Source: Cyanobacteria bacterium FACHB-DQ100 (GTDB lineage Bacteria; Cyanobacteriota; Cyanobacteriia; Leptolyngbyales; Leptolyngbyaceae). From it: a DNA stretch of 64,000 nt. The notes beneath the pieces were generated by a model. The model was not told the DNA's origin, ran no database searches, and was given only the letters and a program-made list of their open reading frames with translations. Made by a program: the position numbers and the translations under genes. Within the stretch, counting starts at the first letter, position 1. Every line of letters begins with the position of its first letter. Shown one piece after another: positions 29,289 to 40,323 of this stretch. The stretch covers positions 62,001 to 126,000 of the forward strand of contig JACJNW010000034.1 in NCBI GenBank assembly GCA_014695195.1. The letters are read 5' to 3'.

Positions 29289-29384
29289 ATGTCTGCAGTC
29301 ATTGCTTATTTCTTGATTGTCGGTGGCGCGATCGCGCTTGCTTATGGTCTGTTCTTTACTTTCCGCGCAATCAAGCTGATCTAG
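29289..29384 (+). CDS. petL: Cytochrome b6f complex subunit PetL
   Basis: A 31-residue protein with one membrane helix, MSAVIAYFLIVGGAIALAYG, ending LFFTFRAIKLI. The end matches the (F/L)xxRxxKLI-type terminus and the length matches PetL, a small subunit at the edge of the cytochrome b6f dimer. AGGAG lies ten bases before the ATG. It is separated by 44 bases from the convergent glycosidase gene. Confidence 0.8.
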   Translation: MSAVIAYFLIVGGAIALAYGLFFTFRAIKLI

Positions 29385-29428
29385 GTTTCTTTGGGGCGAT
29401 ACAAGTTGTACAGCCCCAAATTGACCCT

Positions 29429-31525
29429 CTAAGCTTTTGGCACCACTTTCAGGATGATTGGTGCATCGGGTACATCCATCGTAATGCGGCTTGGGGTCGC
29501 AAACGTGGCAGTTGCATTCGGCGATCGATTCGGTAAAAAGGTTGCAGCTTCCTGGGTTGGCGTTAGCAAATTCACGGTGACTCGCTGAGTTTTTAGCGTC
29601 TCGGTACTTTCAGAATTCAGCCACATCACCAGATAAAACTCCCCATTGCTCTTTTGTAAAAGCGTGTGGCGCAAGTCTTTCACATTTCCACTGAAATAAT
29701 AGGAAAGCCCTCCGCTTGCGGTACTTCCAGGCGTGTCCTTTAGGATGCGAATCAGATTTCGCAGCGCATAAAACGCAGGTTTCGGGGTTCCATCGGCACG
29801 AATAATGCCAAAGTTATTTTCAGCATCCGGTAAAGGACGCTGATCCATGAATTCATAGAGATACGTCCGATTCACGCCACGATTGAAAAACTCCAAGAAC
29901 GTTCGCGGAATGTATTTCGCTGACACTTGCTCAGTCACCGCTTTGTGACCCGTTTCACGATCGTTCACTGCATTGTGATATCCCGTTTCCGTCGCGATAA
30001 TCGGTTGATTGCCAGAATACTCTCTGGTCAATGGAAGCCAGCGACGATCGAAATCAAATCCCGGAATTCGTCCGCCTGAATAGCTGTGCATATTACCGAA
30101 ATCGCTAAATTCAGCCAGTGATCCCACTCGTTGCCCGTTCTCTGGTTGCGCCATCGATGGAACGAGCACTGGAAGATGAGCGGTCGCCGGATCGCTTTTT
30201 ACCGCACGATACAAATCTGCCTGATACTCCCGCAGCCCATCCGGGAAAGGCTTGCCTTCATAGCGCATCGTTTCAGCGCTAGCATCCCACTCGTTTGGGC
30301 CTTCGACAGCCGCAATTCCTGGTAATGCCTGTTTGATTTGCTGTACAACGTTGTCGGGTGTACCGCCGAGTCGCGGATCGATAATCAGCGTAGACTTAAT
30401 TCCAAACGTTGCCAGTCGTCGCAGCTTAGTGAACACTTCTGGCTTGTTTCCACCATCGCGAATATGGCGAATGCCCAATTCTCGTAAACGCGGCTCGAAG
30501 ACATCGGCGTAACGGTCATGATAACTAATCCCCGTATAGCGCAGATTCACGTTCATGCCGATCGAGTCAATAAACGTATCTGCTGGTCTTGCCCGTTCTC
30601 GAATCGTGTTGGCGATCGCAGTCGTCATGACATAGCTTGTGTCTACAGGTTGACTAGAGAACACTTGCAGTAGATAAGTTCCAGCACTCAGAACAGCAGC
30701 GATCGATTCGATCATGGTTCCATCATTGGCAGAGGTGCTAATAATATCGCCCTGCTCATTGAGCAGTTTCAGATCTACGTTAGCAGCTAAGTTTCCAATG
30801 CTGATGTTAATCGGTGTGGGTTCAGTTAGGGTAAACCGATAAAAATCAGCCGGGTGATCGGGACTCAAAGCGCCATTAATCGGAGTGAAGTCATCGAGAT
30901 TGATGTCTTGTGGATCGCTCGACAAGGCTGCACCCGGATTGGTATTCGTGCTAATCAGGGGCGATCGTAGCTGACTTTGTGGAATCACTTCCTCGGTTTG
31001 ACTCGGACTTGACCACTGGAGTTTGACTGACGCATCTCCCCCGAATTCTGCATATTCGACTCGGATGCTGTAATTTTGCCCCGCATCGAGAGCGATGGTT
31101 GAATTGCGATCGGTCGGGTTGTACCAGCGATCGATCAGCAGTTGATCATTGATCCAAACGCGAATCATATCGTCTGCATCTGCCGAAAAAGTATAAGGCT
31201 CGGAATACAGTGGGGTAACTTCCCCTGTCCAGCGCACCGAAAAATCATCGGCATTCACCGCCGAATTTGGGCTACTCCTGCCCCAGTTGAAATCGATCGT
31301 CGGATCAGTGCGAGTGATCGATCGCTGCTCTAGATGGGTGTCATTGAAGTATTCCGCCTTGAGTCCCATCGCACCATAAGTGGTAGAACTCGAAGATGCC
31401 ACCACATTCATCGATGGAAACAACGCATCAGGATTTGGATCACTCATAAGCGCGGCGGTTGGATTTGCAGACAGGCTAAAGCTGCCAATATCCCGATTGA
31501 GATTGGGAGATGGGTCTAACACCAT
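29429..31525 (-). CDS. Predicted glycoside hydrolase (clan A) with PA14 and PPC domains
   Basis: The 698-residue protein has a PA14 carbohydrate-binding domain at about residues 55-185 (LKAEYFNDTHLE, FTFSADADDMIRVWINDQLL), a PPC beta-sandwich at about 205-310 (NGALSPDHPADFYRFTL, SAGTYLLQVFS), and a TIM-barrel region after about 320. The barrel shows the clan A pattern: the acid/base E412 in EGPNEWD and the probable nucleophile E513 in IATETGY. PPC domains are typical of secreted proteins, but no signal peptide is seen, so a non-classical export route is likely. The frame extends to a TTG nine codons earlier. The target glycan is unknown. Confidence 0.75.
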   Translation of the reverse strand: MVLDPSPNLNRDIGSFSLSANPTAALMSDPNPDALFPSMNVVASSSSTTYGAMGLKAEYFNDTHLEQRSITRTDPTIDFNWGRSSPNSAVNADDFSVRWTGEVTPLYSEPYTFSADADDMIRVWINDQLLIDRWYNPTDRNSTIALDAGQNYSIRVEYAEFGGDASVKLQWSSPSQTEEVIPQSQLRSPLISTNTNPGAALSSDPQDINLDDFTPINGALSPDHPADFYRFTLTEPTPINISIGNLAANVDLKLLNEQGDIISTSANDGTMIESIAAVLSAGTYLLQVFSSQPVDTSYVMTTAIANTIRERARPADTFIDSIGMNVNLRYTGISYHDRYADVFEPRLRELGIRHIRDGGNKPEVFTKLRRLATFGIKSTLIIDPRLGGTPDNVVQQIKQALPGIAAVEGPNEWDASAETMRYEGKPFPDGLREYQADLYRAVKSDPATAHLPVLVPSMAQPENGQRVGSLAEFSDFGNMHSYSGGRIPGFDFDRRWLPLTREYSGNQPIIATETGYHNAVNDRETGHKAVTEQVSAKYIPRTFLEFFNRGVNRTYLYEFMDQRPLPDAENNFGIIRADGTPKPAFYALRNLIRILKDTPGSTASGGLSYYFSGNVKDLRHTLLQKSNGEFYLVMWLNSESTETLKTQRVTVNLLTPTQEAATFLPNRSPNATATFATPSRITMDVPDAPIILKVVPKA

Positions 31526-33550
<2,025 letters not shown>

Positions 33551-33582
33551 CGCTTTGTCAACCCTTCCATTTGTTCTAACGA

Positions 33583-34518
33583 ATGCTGCAATTGCCCGAA
33601 CAACCCTCCTCCTATGTACGATCGCTGGCTTCTGTCGATGAGGCTTACGAACAGTGCCGCCAATTGATGGAACACTTCACCAAGTCTTTCTACTTGGCGA
33701 CCTTGTTATTTCCGACTGAAAAACGACGTGCGATCTGGGCAATTTATGTCTGGTGTCGTCGCACCGATGAGTTAGTCGATGGCTTCAACGGCAAGTCCGC
33801 CACGATGGACACCCTGGACGAGTGGGAAACACGACTCGAAAAAATCTTTGCGGGCTACCCGGAAGATGATTTTGATGTGGCACTGGTAGACACGGTGGAG
33901 CGATTCCCGATCGAGATTCAGCCGTTCCGCGACATGATCGCGGGACAACGGATGGATCTCTATCGCAGTCGCTATGAGACGTTTGACGATCTTTATCTCT
34001 ATTGCTATCGAGTGGCGAGTACCGTTGGGCTAATGTCTACTTCAGTGATGGGACTCGCCGAACCGGATACTTCTGCACCTTGGTATTGCCCAGAGCCGGG
34101 ATATTCAGCGCTGGATGATGCGATCGCGCTCGGTGTGGCAAAACAGTTGACGAATATTCTGCGCGATGTGGGTGAAGATGCGCGACGGGGTCGAATTTAT
34201 TTGCCGCTTGAGGACTTGCGGCGCTTTGGGTATGGCGAAGATGATTTGTTCAAGGGCGTGAACGACGATCGTTGGAAAGCGCTGATGCAGTTTCAGATTG
34301 AGCGGGCGCGGCAGTTTTACACGCAGGCAGAGCGGGGAATCGCTACGCTGAATGAAGATGCGCGTTGGCCCGTTTGGTCGGCATTGATGCTGTATAGCCG
34401 GATTTTGAATGCGATCGAGAACAACAACTACGACAACTTCAATCGTCGGGCATATGTGCCGGGAATGCGGAAGTTGTCGCTGCTGCCGATTTCTTGGCTG
34501 AGAGCGAAGGTACTATAA
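33583..34518 (+). CDS. crtB: 15-cis-phytoene synthase
   Basis: CrtB joins two geranylgeranyl diphosphates to make phytoene. The 311-residue product has the first Asp-rich motif in CRRTDELVDGFNG and the second in NILRDVGEDARRGRIYLP, plus the YCYRVASTVGLMS segment. The end (RRAYVPGMRKLSLLPISWL) is typical. Together with crtP it supplies the first two committed steps of carotenoid synthesis; retinal for the rhodopsin 13 kb away would derive from this pathway. Confidence 0.97.
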   Translation: MLQLPEQPSSYVRSLASVDEAYEQCRQLMEHFTKSFYLATLLFPTEKRRAIWAIYVWCRRTDELVDGFNGKSATMDTLDEWETRLEKIFAGYPEDDFDVALVDTVERFPIEIQPFRDMIAGQRMDLYRSRYETFDDLYLYCYRVASTVGLMSTSVMGLAEPDTSAPWYCPEPGYSALDDAIALGVAKQLTNILRDVGEDARRGRIYLPLEDLRRFGYGEDDLFKGVNDDRWKALMQFQIERARQFYTQAERGIATLNEDARWPVWSALMLYSRILNAIENNNYDNFNRRAYVPGMRKLSLLPISWLRAKVL

Positions 34519-34635
34519 CGATCGCGATCGCACAATTAACGAGGTGCGATCGCTGGCATGAACTTGAGTTTTTCCCAAAATTGAAGAATTCCGGGCTTGC
34601 CATAACCTTTCCCAAAGGGAACAAGAGTTTTAGAG

Positions 34636-35964
34636 CTAGCGATCGCCTTCAGATAGTTTGAGGTTCTCAATGATCGTCTTTAAGTGAGGCTCAAACTGCT
34701 CTAAGCTGCTCAGCTCTTTGAACACACTACTCTCTGCCGCTGGGTCGTATCCCGTGACGATGGTGTTCAAATTGCTATCAAACGCCATGTAACTGACGTA
34801 CTTTTCTCGAACCTTTCCAGACTGATCGATTCCCTTAAAGCCATACCTTAATCCGGGTAGAGCACCGACTTTAACTTCTTCGGGGGATTGTACCTGAACT
34901 TTGTAAGCTTTGCCGTAAGTTGAAGTTCGATCGGCTTGAATGGTTTTGTAGTAATCTGCGATTACAGCTTTCAATGCTGTTAGTACCTTTGCTTTATCAT
35001 TCGGATTACTGTAAGTAAACAGTCCTGGAACTAAGCCAAGCTTGTCAAATTGAGCCTGCAAGATCGGAGACTTGTCGTATGTCCAGCGCTGGAGTTCGAC
35101 GCTGCCCAGATACACTTGATTGCGGTAGGCGCACAAAAAGGGAGCTTCACGATCGCATGGGCGAACCTGCCATCCTGCAGGCGCAGACGTTTTACCAAGT
35201 AGAGAGATCCAGGCATTGTTTAATGCTTTCTGTGTGTCATAAAGCGGTGTTCCGTCCGTTGCTAACACGACATAGCGGTACTGGCGAAATGCAGTAGCTA
35301 GGTAAGGCTTGAGTTGGTTGAGATCATCAGCATTGCGAACAGCCACTTCAAAGTAGCCCCCTTCAGGAACCCAAGCAATCCACCAGCCTTGATTTGCCCT
35401 AGCGTAGCCTACAGTTTCCCAGAACTTAAACCTCGCTCTGCGTTCGTCTTCAGGATGGATACTTTGGTTGACTTTACGCCAGCGGGGTTGCCCTGGGTTC
35501 CGTAAGGCATCACGCAGCATTGGTAAAGGCATCTGTACGGGGGGACGATTGAGATACCAGCTATAGCGATCGCGCTCGGTCATTAGATGCGTTCGAGTAC
35601 AGCCATCATATTGAGCCGAGACTAATCGCCCATCGGCTGTGTAAACTTCATAGGTCGAGCCTTCTAACTGTAAGGTGTTGAGAATTTGTCGTTTTTCGAG
35701 TCCAGTTAAACGATCGAAAGCCGGAGTCAGCGTAATGCGGCGCTCTGCGATCGTCTCTAACATCTTCTTCCCAAAGAACTGATTGGGATCATTTTTAAGT
35801 TGATTGGCGCGTTGTCTAACTTCAAGGTTGACTTGTTCGGGTGGGCGACCGTAGCCAGCACAGTTTGCAAGAGCAGGTTTTGAAGCTGTAGTGAGGCTTG
35901 CAAGTAAGAGAATCGGAAATAAAGAACGGAGGAGATACGACTGTAATCTAAGTGACGTGAACAT
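34636..35964 (-). CDS. Hypothetical secreted protein
   Basis: The 442-residue protein has a signal peptide (SLFPILLLASLTTASKPALA) and a mature start NCAGYGRPPEQVNLEVRQRA. Four Cys residues (NCAGY, DGCTRTH, RPCDREAPFLCAY) could form two disulfides. The middle is Trp-rich (GQPRWRKVNQ, NQGWWIAWVPEGGYF). The C-terminal part (LRYGFKGIDQSGKVREKYVSY) looks like a small alpha/beta domain. I do not recognise the family. It is 94 bases from the export operon and may be independent of it. Confidence 0.7.
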   Translation of the reverse strand: MFTSLRLQSYLLRSLFPILLLASLTTASKPALANCAGYGRPPEQVNLEVRQRANQLKNDPNQFFGKKMLETIAERRITLTPAFDRLTGLEKRQILNTLQLEGSTYEVYTADGRLVSAQYDGCTRTHLMTERDRYSWYLNRPPVQMPLPMLRDALRNPGQPRWRKVNQSIHPEDERRARFKFWETVGYARANQGWWIAWVPEGGYFEVAVRNADDLNQLKPYLATAFRQYRYVVLATDGTPLYDTQKALNNAWISLLGKTSAPAGWQVRPCDREAPFLCAYRNQVYLGSVELQRWTYDKSPILQAQFDKLGLVPGLFTYSNPNDKAKVLTALKAVIADYYKTIQADRTSTYGKAYKVQVQSPEEVKVGALPGLRYGFKGIDQSGKVREKYVSYMAFDSNLNTIVTGYDPAAESSVFKELSSLEQFEPHLKTIIENLKLSEGDR

Positions 35965-36058
35965 TTACAGGAACATCAATCTATGTGTTTGCTCTATTGA
36001 GATACAATCGTGTTTGCCTCAATTCTGGAAGGTATTGCAACCCCACCAGACTTCTTTG

Positions 36059-36766
36059 TCAGGCTGATGTCATACTCATCGCGCTTTTCCCATCGCTGAC
36101 TAAATGTCCATCCTCCATGTAGACAATACGATCGGCAATATCTAAGATGCGGTTGTCGTGCGTGACGAGCAAAATCGTACAGTGCTGCTCTTTTGCAAGT
36201 TTCTGCATTAGTTCAACCACATCGCGACCTGACTTTTTATCGAGTGCAGCAGTCGGCTCATCGGCAAGCACAATTTTTGGATGACTGATTAAGGCACGAG
36301 CGATCGCGACTCGCTGTTTTTGACCGCCAGAGAGTCCGTCAGGATAGTAGTCTGCTCGATGTCCGAGTCCAACGGCTTCGAGCATTGAGATCGCCATCGC
36401 ATCCAAGTCTTGATGGAGATAGCGATCGTGCAATTCCAGCGACATTCTGATATTTTGCTTTGCGGTTAAGAACGTCATTAAGTTATGCGCTTGGAAGATG
36501 TAACCAATGTTTTTGCGGAGTTGCGACAATTGTTGTTTTGTGGCTTCTCGAATTTGTTGATCCAGAATCGTGAGGCTGCCTTCTTGAGCCGATCGCAAGC
36601 CGCCTAAAAGCGTTAACAGTGTAGTTTTACCCGAACCAGAAGGACCCGTCATGATCACAATCTCGCCTGCATAAATATCGAGATTGATATCAAACAAAAC
36701 TTGCTTCCTCAGATTGCCTTGACCAAAGTAGTGGTTCAGGTTTTTAACAGAAATAACAGGTTGCAT
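36059..36766 (-). CDS. devA: DevA-type ABC exporter ATPase
   Basis: The 235-residue ATPase is of the MacB/LolD/DevA group: NHYFGQGNLRKQVLFDI at the start, Walker A GPSGSGKTT, the GYIFQAHNL Q-loop, signature LSGGQKQR, Walker B IVLADEPTAALD and the His switch VTHDNR. With the DevC permease two bases upstream and the DevB adaptor in the same operon it would power an inner-membrane pump that exports a lipid or small molecule through a TolC-like channel. This is the last gene of the TetR-led operon. Confidence 0.92.
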   Translation of the reverse strand: MQPVISVKNLNHYFGQGNLRKQVLFDINLDIYAGEIVIMTGPSGSGKTTLLTLLGGLRSAQEGSLTILDQQIREATKQQLSQLRKNIGYIFQAHNLMTFLTAKQNIRMSLELHDRYLHQDLDAMAISMLEAVGLGHRADYYPDGLSGGQKQRVAIARALISHPKIVLADEPTAALDKKSGRDVVELMQKLAKEQHCTILLVTHDNRILDIADRIVYMEDGHLVSDGKSAMSMTSA

Positions 36767-36768
36767 GA

Positions 36769-37920
36769 TTAGAAAATATCCGCAGGATCAGCAGCTTGGA
36801 GTTTTCGCATTGCGATCGCGCCCGAAATCGAACACATCGCAACAGTAAGAACAAACACCGTAATGGCACGATTGGTATTCATGGCAATGGGGAGCAAGGT
36901 TGCAGCATAGGTAATTTGATAGAGTCCAACCGCAACCGCAAAGCCTGGAATAAAGCCAAGCACAACGAGAATTAGTGCTTCTTGAAGTAGAACATTGAGC
37001 AAAAAGCGATCGCTATATCCCATTGCTTTCAATGTGGCATATTCAGGTAAGTGGTTAGCAACATCAGTGTAGAGAATTTGATAAACAATCACTGTTCCAA
37101 CAATAAAGCCTACAACTACACCAATTCCGAAGATAAATCCGATTGTTCCTTGACTTTCCCAGTAGTTCCGTTCGATCGCTGCAAACTCTTGAGGAGTCAG
37201 CACTTTTACATTAGGTAAGTTTGCACTCAGTTGCGCCTGAACTGCTTTGATATCTGAGTCTGGTTTGAGTTGAATCAGTCCAATATCGATTTTGTTTGCT
37301 TGTCGATCGTTGTAGAGCTTCAGGAAAGTTGAATCGCTCATGAACACATTTCCATCTGCGGTAAAGGATGCGCCCATGGTGACGAGTCCGCTCACTTGGA
37401 TCACTTGCTGATTAAGTTCAGTCGTAACCGTGCCTTGCTTTTGGAAAGTATCTGCGATCGCGCCAAATTCAGGACGACCAACGCGATCGAACACAACATT
37501 GTTTAATAGCTTGAGTGGTTCTAAGCTCTCTTGCAATGCGGGCAGCTTAAAGCTCGGTGCATCTGGTTCAATTCCCCAAATCAGAATGCTTCGAGTTAAG
37601 CGAGTTTCGGGATTTTTCCATTGTCCCATTGCAATCCGGATCGAACTGACGGATTGAACACGATCGTTGGTCAGCGATTGATAAAGCTGCTCCCGCGAGA
37701 ACGGTGTGAAGGAAGCTAAGCTTTTGAACTGTGGATCAATCAGTACCAAATCCGCTTGCAACAACCGATGTGGCACTGTTGCACTGTCATACAGCGAATC
37801 TTGAAAGCCAAGCTGCATAAACATCAGCATATCTGCGAAGCCAATTCCCGCGATCGCAACAATTAAGCGGGCTTTCTCTTTCATTAACTGGAACCACGCC
37901 AGTGGTGTTTTGCGAGGCAT
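36769..37920 (-). CDS. devC: DevC-type ABC exporter permease
   Basis: The 383-residue permease has four membrane helices and a large periplasmic domain, as in MacB/FtsX-like DevC. It begins MPRKTPLAWFQLMKEKARLI and ends RKLQAADPADIF, both characteristic of DevC; LPEYATLKAMGYSD is the coupling-loop motif. Heterocyst glycolipid export by DevBCA is the best-studied case, but unicellular cyanobacteria carry paralogues for other substrates. It is translated just before devA. Confidence 0.92.
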   Translation of the reverse strand: MPRKTPLAWFQLMKEKARLIVAIAGIGFADMLMFMQLGFQDSLYDSATVPHRLLQADLVLIDPQFKSLASFTPFSREQLYQSLTNDRVQSVSSIRIAMGQWKNPETRLTRSILIWGIEPDAPSFKLPALQESLEPLKLLNNVVFDRVGRPEFGAIADTFQKQGTVTTELNQQVIQVSGLVTMGASFTADGNVFMSDSTFLKLYNDRQANKIDIGLIQLKPDSDIKAVQAQLSANLPNVKVLTPQEFAAIERNYWESQGTIGFIFGIGVVVGFIVGTVIVYQILYTDVANHLPEYATLKAMGYSDRFLLNVLLQEALILVVLGFIPGFAVAVGLYQITYAATLLPIAMNTNRAITVFVLTVAMCSISGAIAMRKLQAADPADIF

Positions 37921-37929
37921 ATCACAGTC

Positions 37930-38130
37930 CTAATAGGGTGGATAGCGGATTAAATCATCGAGCAAATCGTAGATCGTCAGTATGTTGAGCTTTGCGATCG
38001 ATATCATGAGGCGAGTGCGACTGTAAGAGCAGCCTCGAAGCGCTTGATATCCTGCTTGAATCAGCGTAAACCACGGTGAAAGCTGCATCCGTGCAAAACG
38101 TACCCACACTGAGAAAGTCTTAAAGTTCAT
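37930..38130 (-). CDS. Small hypothetical protein in the export operon
   Basis: A 66-codon frame starting MNFKTFSVWVRFARMQLSPW and ending DDLIRYPPY. Its ATG overlaps the end of the DUF5367 gene by 11 bases, and devC follows nine bases after its stop, an arrangement that suggests translational coupling. It is rich in aromatic and basic residues with no clear membrane helix. Function unknown; coding status is moderately supported by operon spacing only. Confidence 0.45.
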   Translation of the reverse strand: MNFKTFSVWVRFARMQLSPWFTLIQAGYQALRGCSYSRTRLMISIAKLNILTIYDLLDDLIRYPPY

Positions 38131-38485
38131 AGCGTAAAAAGCTTGTTACGAGAATTGATGAATAGCCCCACAACATCAAGCCCGCAAATAAGATATTTGC
38201 GTTTGGATCAATGTTTGGAAAGACCATTGGAAAGAATAAGACACTTCCAACATCTAATAGCATTCCCGGTAAAGCAATCAGCAATGCAGCTTTGGGACGT
38301 GCGATCGCATCCACTCGCTGCCAGACAAAAACTCCTGTCACAACAATCAGCATTGCGATCGTTGTTGCTAAAAACAATCCAATCGATAGTGCAAGGTTAG
38401 ATGGATTAAGAAGGAACTGGCCGATCAAACGAAATGCGATCGTTGCCACAAGCCAGATCAGAAACCCAACTCCTAAAAACAGCAT
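38120..38485 (-). CDS. DUF5367-like four-helix membrane protein
   Basis: The 121-residue product has four predicted membrane helices: FLGVGFLIWLVATIAFRLIG, an ALSIGLFLATTIAML segment, a third helix around ALLIALPGMLLDVGSVLFF, and a last one ending MLWGYSSILVTS. The pattern fits the DUF5367 family. It sits 14 bases after the acetyltransferase gene inside the TetR/DevBCA operon, so it may help the exporter or protect the membrane from the same compound. Confidence 0.65.
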   Translation of the reverse strand: MLFLGVGFLIWLVATIAFRLIGQFLLNPSNLALSIGLFLATTIAMLIVVTGVFVWQRVDAIARPKAALLIALPGMLLDVGSVLFFPMVFPNIDPNANILFAGLMLWGYSSILVTSFLRYEL

Positions 38486-38499
38486 TGTGAATTCCCCTG

Positions 38500-39117
38500 T
38501 TATGCTTCTTGAGGTGAACGTTTCATTGCCCAGTAATCACGACCTGCAAAGGTTCCGTGATGAGCAATCACAAAGCCATGACGCTGATAAAATCGCACTC
38601 CGCCTGGGGTTGAGGTTTCTAGATAGCAAGGTAGTTTTGTACGATCGGCTTCTTGCAAAACGGGCTGAAGTAACTGTCCACCAATGCCTTGACTTTGACA
38701 TTCAGGCGACACTCCTAACATCGCTAAGTACCAATGCGGTTCTGAAGCGGTGCGATCGTGCAATCGAATCTCTGTACCGATAAACGAAGCAAAATCAAGA
38801 ATGCGATCCCAACGCAGATAAAACGGGACAAAGAGCAATCCTGATGTCACGACTTGCCACAGTTGAGATAGGGTAATTCGAGCAGCCTCCGGAGGCAGCC
38901 ACATTGCAACTCCTTTGGGATATTCGGCAGTCGTATAGATCTGGTTGTACGATTGCCCATAATTGAGCATGGCTTGACTGATTTGCTTTAGAGCCGTTTG
39001 CTTTGCGGTACTTTCTTCGGGTAAAAACTGCCCAATAAGTGGATCTTGACTAAAAGCAGCTGCGAGTTGATTCGATGCGATCGCAAACTCTGACGGGTTC
39101 AACTTAACAATGTCCAT
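38500..39117 (-). CDS. GNAT-family N-acetyltransferase
   Basis: The 205-residue protein has the acetyl-CoA motif A in LAMLGVSPECQSQGIGGQLL and motif B in ETSTPGGVRFYQRHGFV. It acetylates an unknown amine. Being co-transcribed with an efflux-type ABC system and a TetR regulator, it could modify the exported compound or a toxic amine. An operator-like palindrome lies just upstream, in the 33-bp gap to devB. Confidence 0.85.
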   Translation of the reverse strand: MDIVKLNPSEFAIASNQLAAAFSQDPLIGQFLPEESTAKQTALKQISQAMLNYGQSYNQIYTTAEYPKGVAMWLPPEAARITLSQLWQVVTSGLLFVPFYLRWDRILDFASFIGTEIRLHDRTASEPHWYLAMLGVSPECQSQGIGGQLLQPVLQEADRTKLPCYLETSTPGGVRFYQRHGFVIAHHGTFAGRDYWAMKRSPQEA

Positions 39118-39130
39118 CTCTTTCTCCTTA

Positions 39131-39148
39131 AATCGAACGTTCGTTATC
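39131..39148. promoter_or_regulatory. Putative TetR operator, site 3 (inside the operon)
   Basis: AATCGAACGTTCGTTATC matches the palindromes at 40922 and 41020 (core ATCGAACxTTCGxTAT). It fills the gap between devB and the acetyltransferase gene, so it may control an internal promoter. Confidence 0.55.
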
Positions 39149-39150
39149 CG

Positions 39151-40323
39151 TTAGTTCAGCAGAATTGAGGTTTGAACTTGTAAATTGGTTAAGCTCGAAA
39201 CTCGCTTGCTTGCTTCTGGAGTTAAGCGAATTTTTACCTCAATGACCCGCCGATCGAGGTTTTCTCCGGGTTGATTGCTAAACACATTCTGCTTGTCCAC
39301 CTGCAATCCAATCTCAGAAACAGTTCCCTGCAATTCTCCAGTAAAGGCTTGCCCTGTAATTGTTGCTGCCTGTCCAACTTTCACATTGGCAATATCACTT
39401 TGATAAACTTCAGCCACTGCCACCATCTGATCATTCTGTGCTAAATCTGCAACGCCAGAGTCGCTAATCTTTTCGCCACTGCGGGTATGAACTTTGAGAA
39501 TCTGACCCGCCATCGGCGCACGAATGTAGGCTTGCTCTAGTTCGGTTTCAGCACGTTTCATTGCTGCGATCGCGCTACTTACCTCAGTGGCAACCGTCTG
39601 AACATCCACAGGGCGCACTTCTGCAATTCGATCTAATGTAGCTCTTGCTTCGGTTAACTGTGCTTCGAGTGAATTCGCAGATTGACTTTGTTTCGCTTGG
39701 GCTTGTCTCAGTTGGGATTGTGCTGTGTCAAGTGCAAGACGTTTACTATCTAAGTTAGACGCTGCGATCGCACCTTGCTGATAGAGTTGATTGAATCGAT
39801 CGAACTCTGCTTGTGCGGTTCTGGCTTCAGATTGCCAACGTTTGACTTCTGCGGCTTGAACTGCAATTTCACCCTGGCGATCGGCTTGCAAGCGAGTAAT
39901 CGCGGCTTGCTGGGCTTCAATCTCTCCCGTCTTTGCGCCTGCTTTGACTTGGGCAAGCTTGGCTTGGGCAACTCGTACCTGTTCACGGGCTTGATCGAGC
40001 GCATTTTGCAAGCGATCTCGTGAATCTAAAATCGCAACTACCTGACCTTTCGTGACTCGATCTCCCTGCTTAACCAAGAGTTGGGCTACGCGATCTCCAT
40101 CAAGCGCGATCGGAGCCGAGATCCGAATCACCTCAGATCCAGGTTCTAGTCGTCCCAAGGCAGCAATCTTCTTAACAGTTGGAGCGGTTTCGACAGGCAG
40201 AGCGGCAGGCTTCGGAGTGAATTGAGAAACAACATAAAATGACGTTCCACCTGTAATCAGTGTAGCAATCCCAATTCCAATCCAAAGACGATTCTTAGGT
40301 TTCAGAAAGATGTCAAGACTCAT
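39151..40323 (-). CDS. devB: DevB/HlyD-type periplasmic adaptor
   Basis: The 390-residue adaptor has an N-terminal membrane anchor (RLWIGIGIATLITGGTSFYV), a split lipoyl domain (KIAALGRLEPGSEVIRI and AYIRAPMAGQILKVHTRSGE), a long alpha-helical hairpin with heptads (residues about 105-245), and beta-barrel parts (VAEVYQSDIANVKVGQ). It bridges the DevCA pump to an outer-membrane TolC channel, which is not in this window. Its ATG overlaps the tetR-like stop by four bases. Confidence 0.9.
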   Translation of the reverse strand: MSLDIFLKPKNRLWIGIGIATLITGGTSFYVVSQFTPKPAALPVETAPTVKKIAALGRLEPGSEVIRISAPIALDGDRVAQLLVKQGDRVTKGQVVAILDSRDRLQNALDQAREQVRVAQAKLAQVKAGAKTGEIEAQQAAITRLQADRQGEIAVQAAEVKRWQSEARTAQAEFDRFNQLYQQGAIAASNLDSKRLALDTAQSQLRQAQAKQSQSANSLEAQLTEARATLDRIAEVRPVDVQTVATEVSSAIAAMKRAETELEQAYIRAPMAGQILKVHTRSGEKISDSGVADLAQNDQMVAVAEVYQSDIANVKVGQAATITGQAFTGELQGTVSEIGLQVDKQNVFSNQPGENLDRRVIEVKIRLTPEASKRVSSLTNLQVQTSILLN

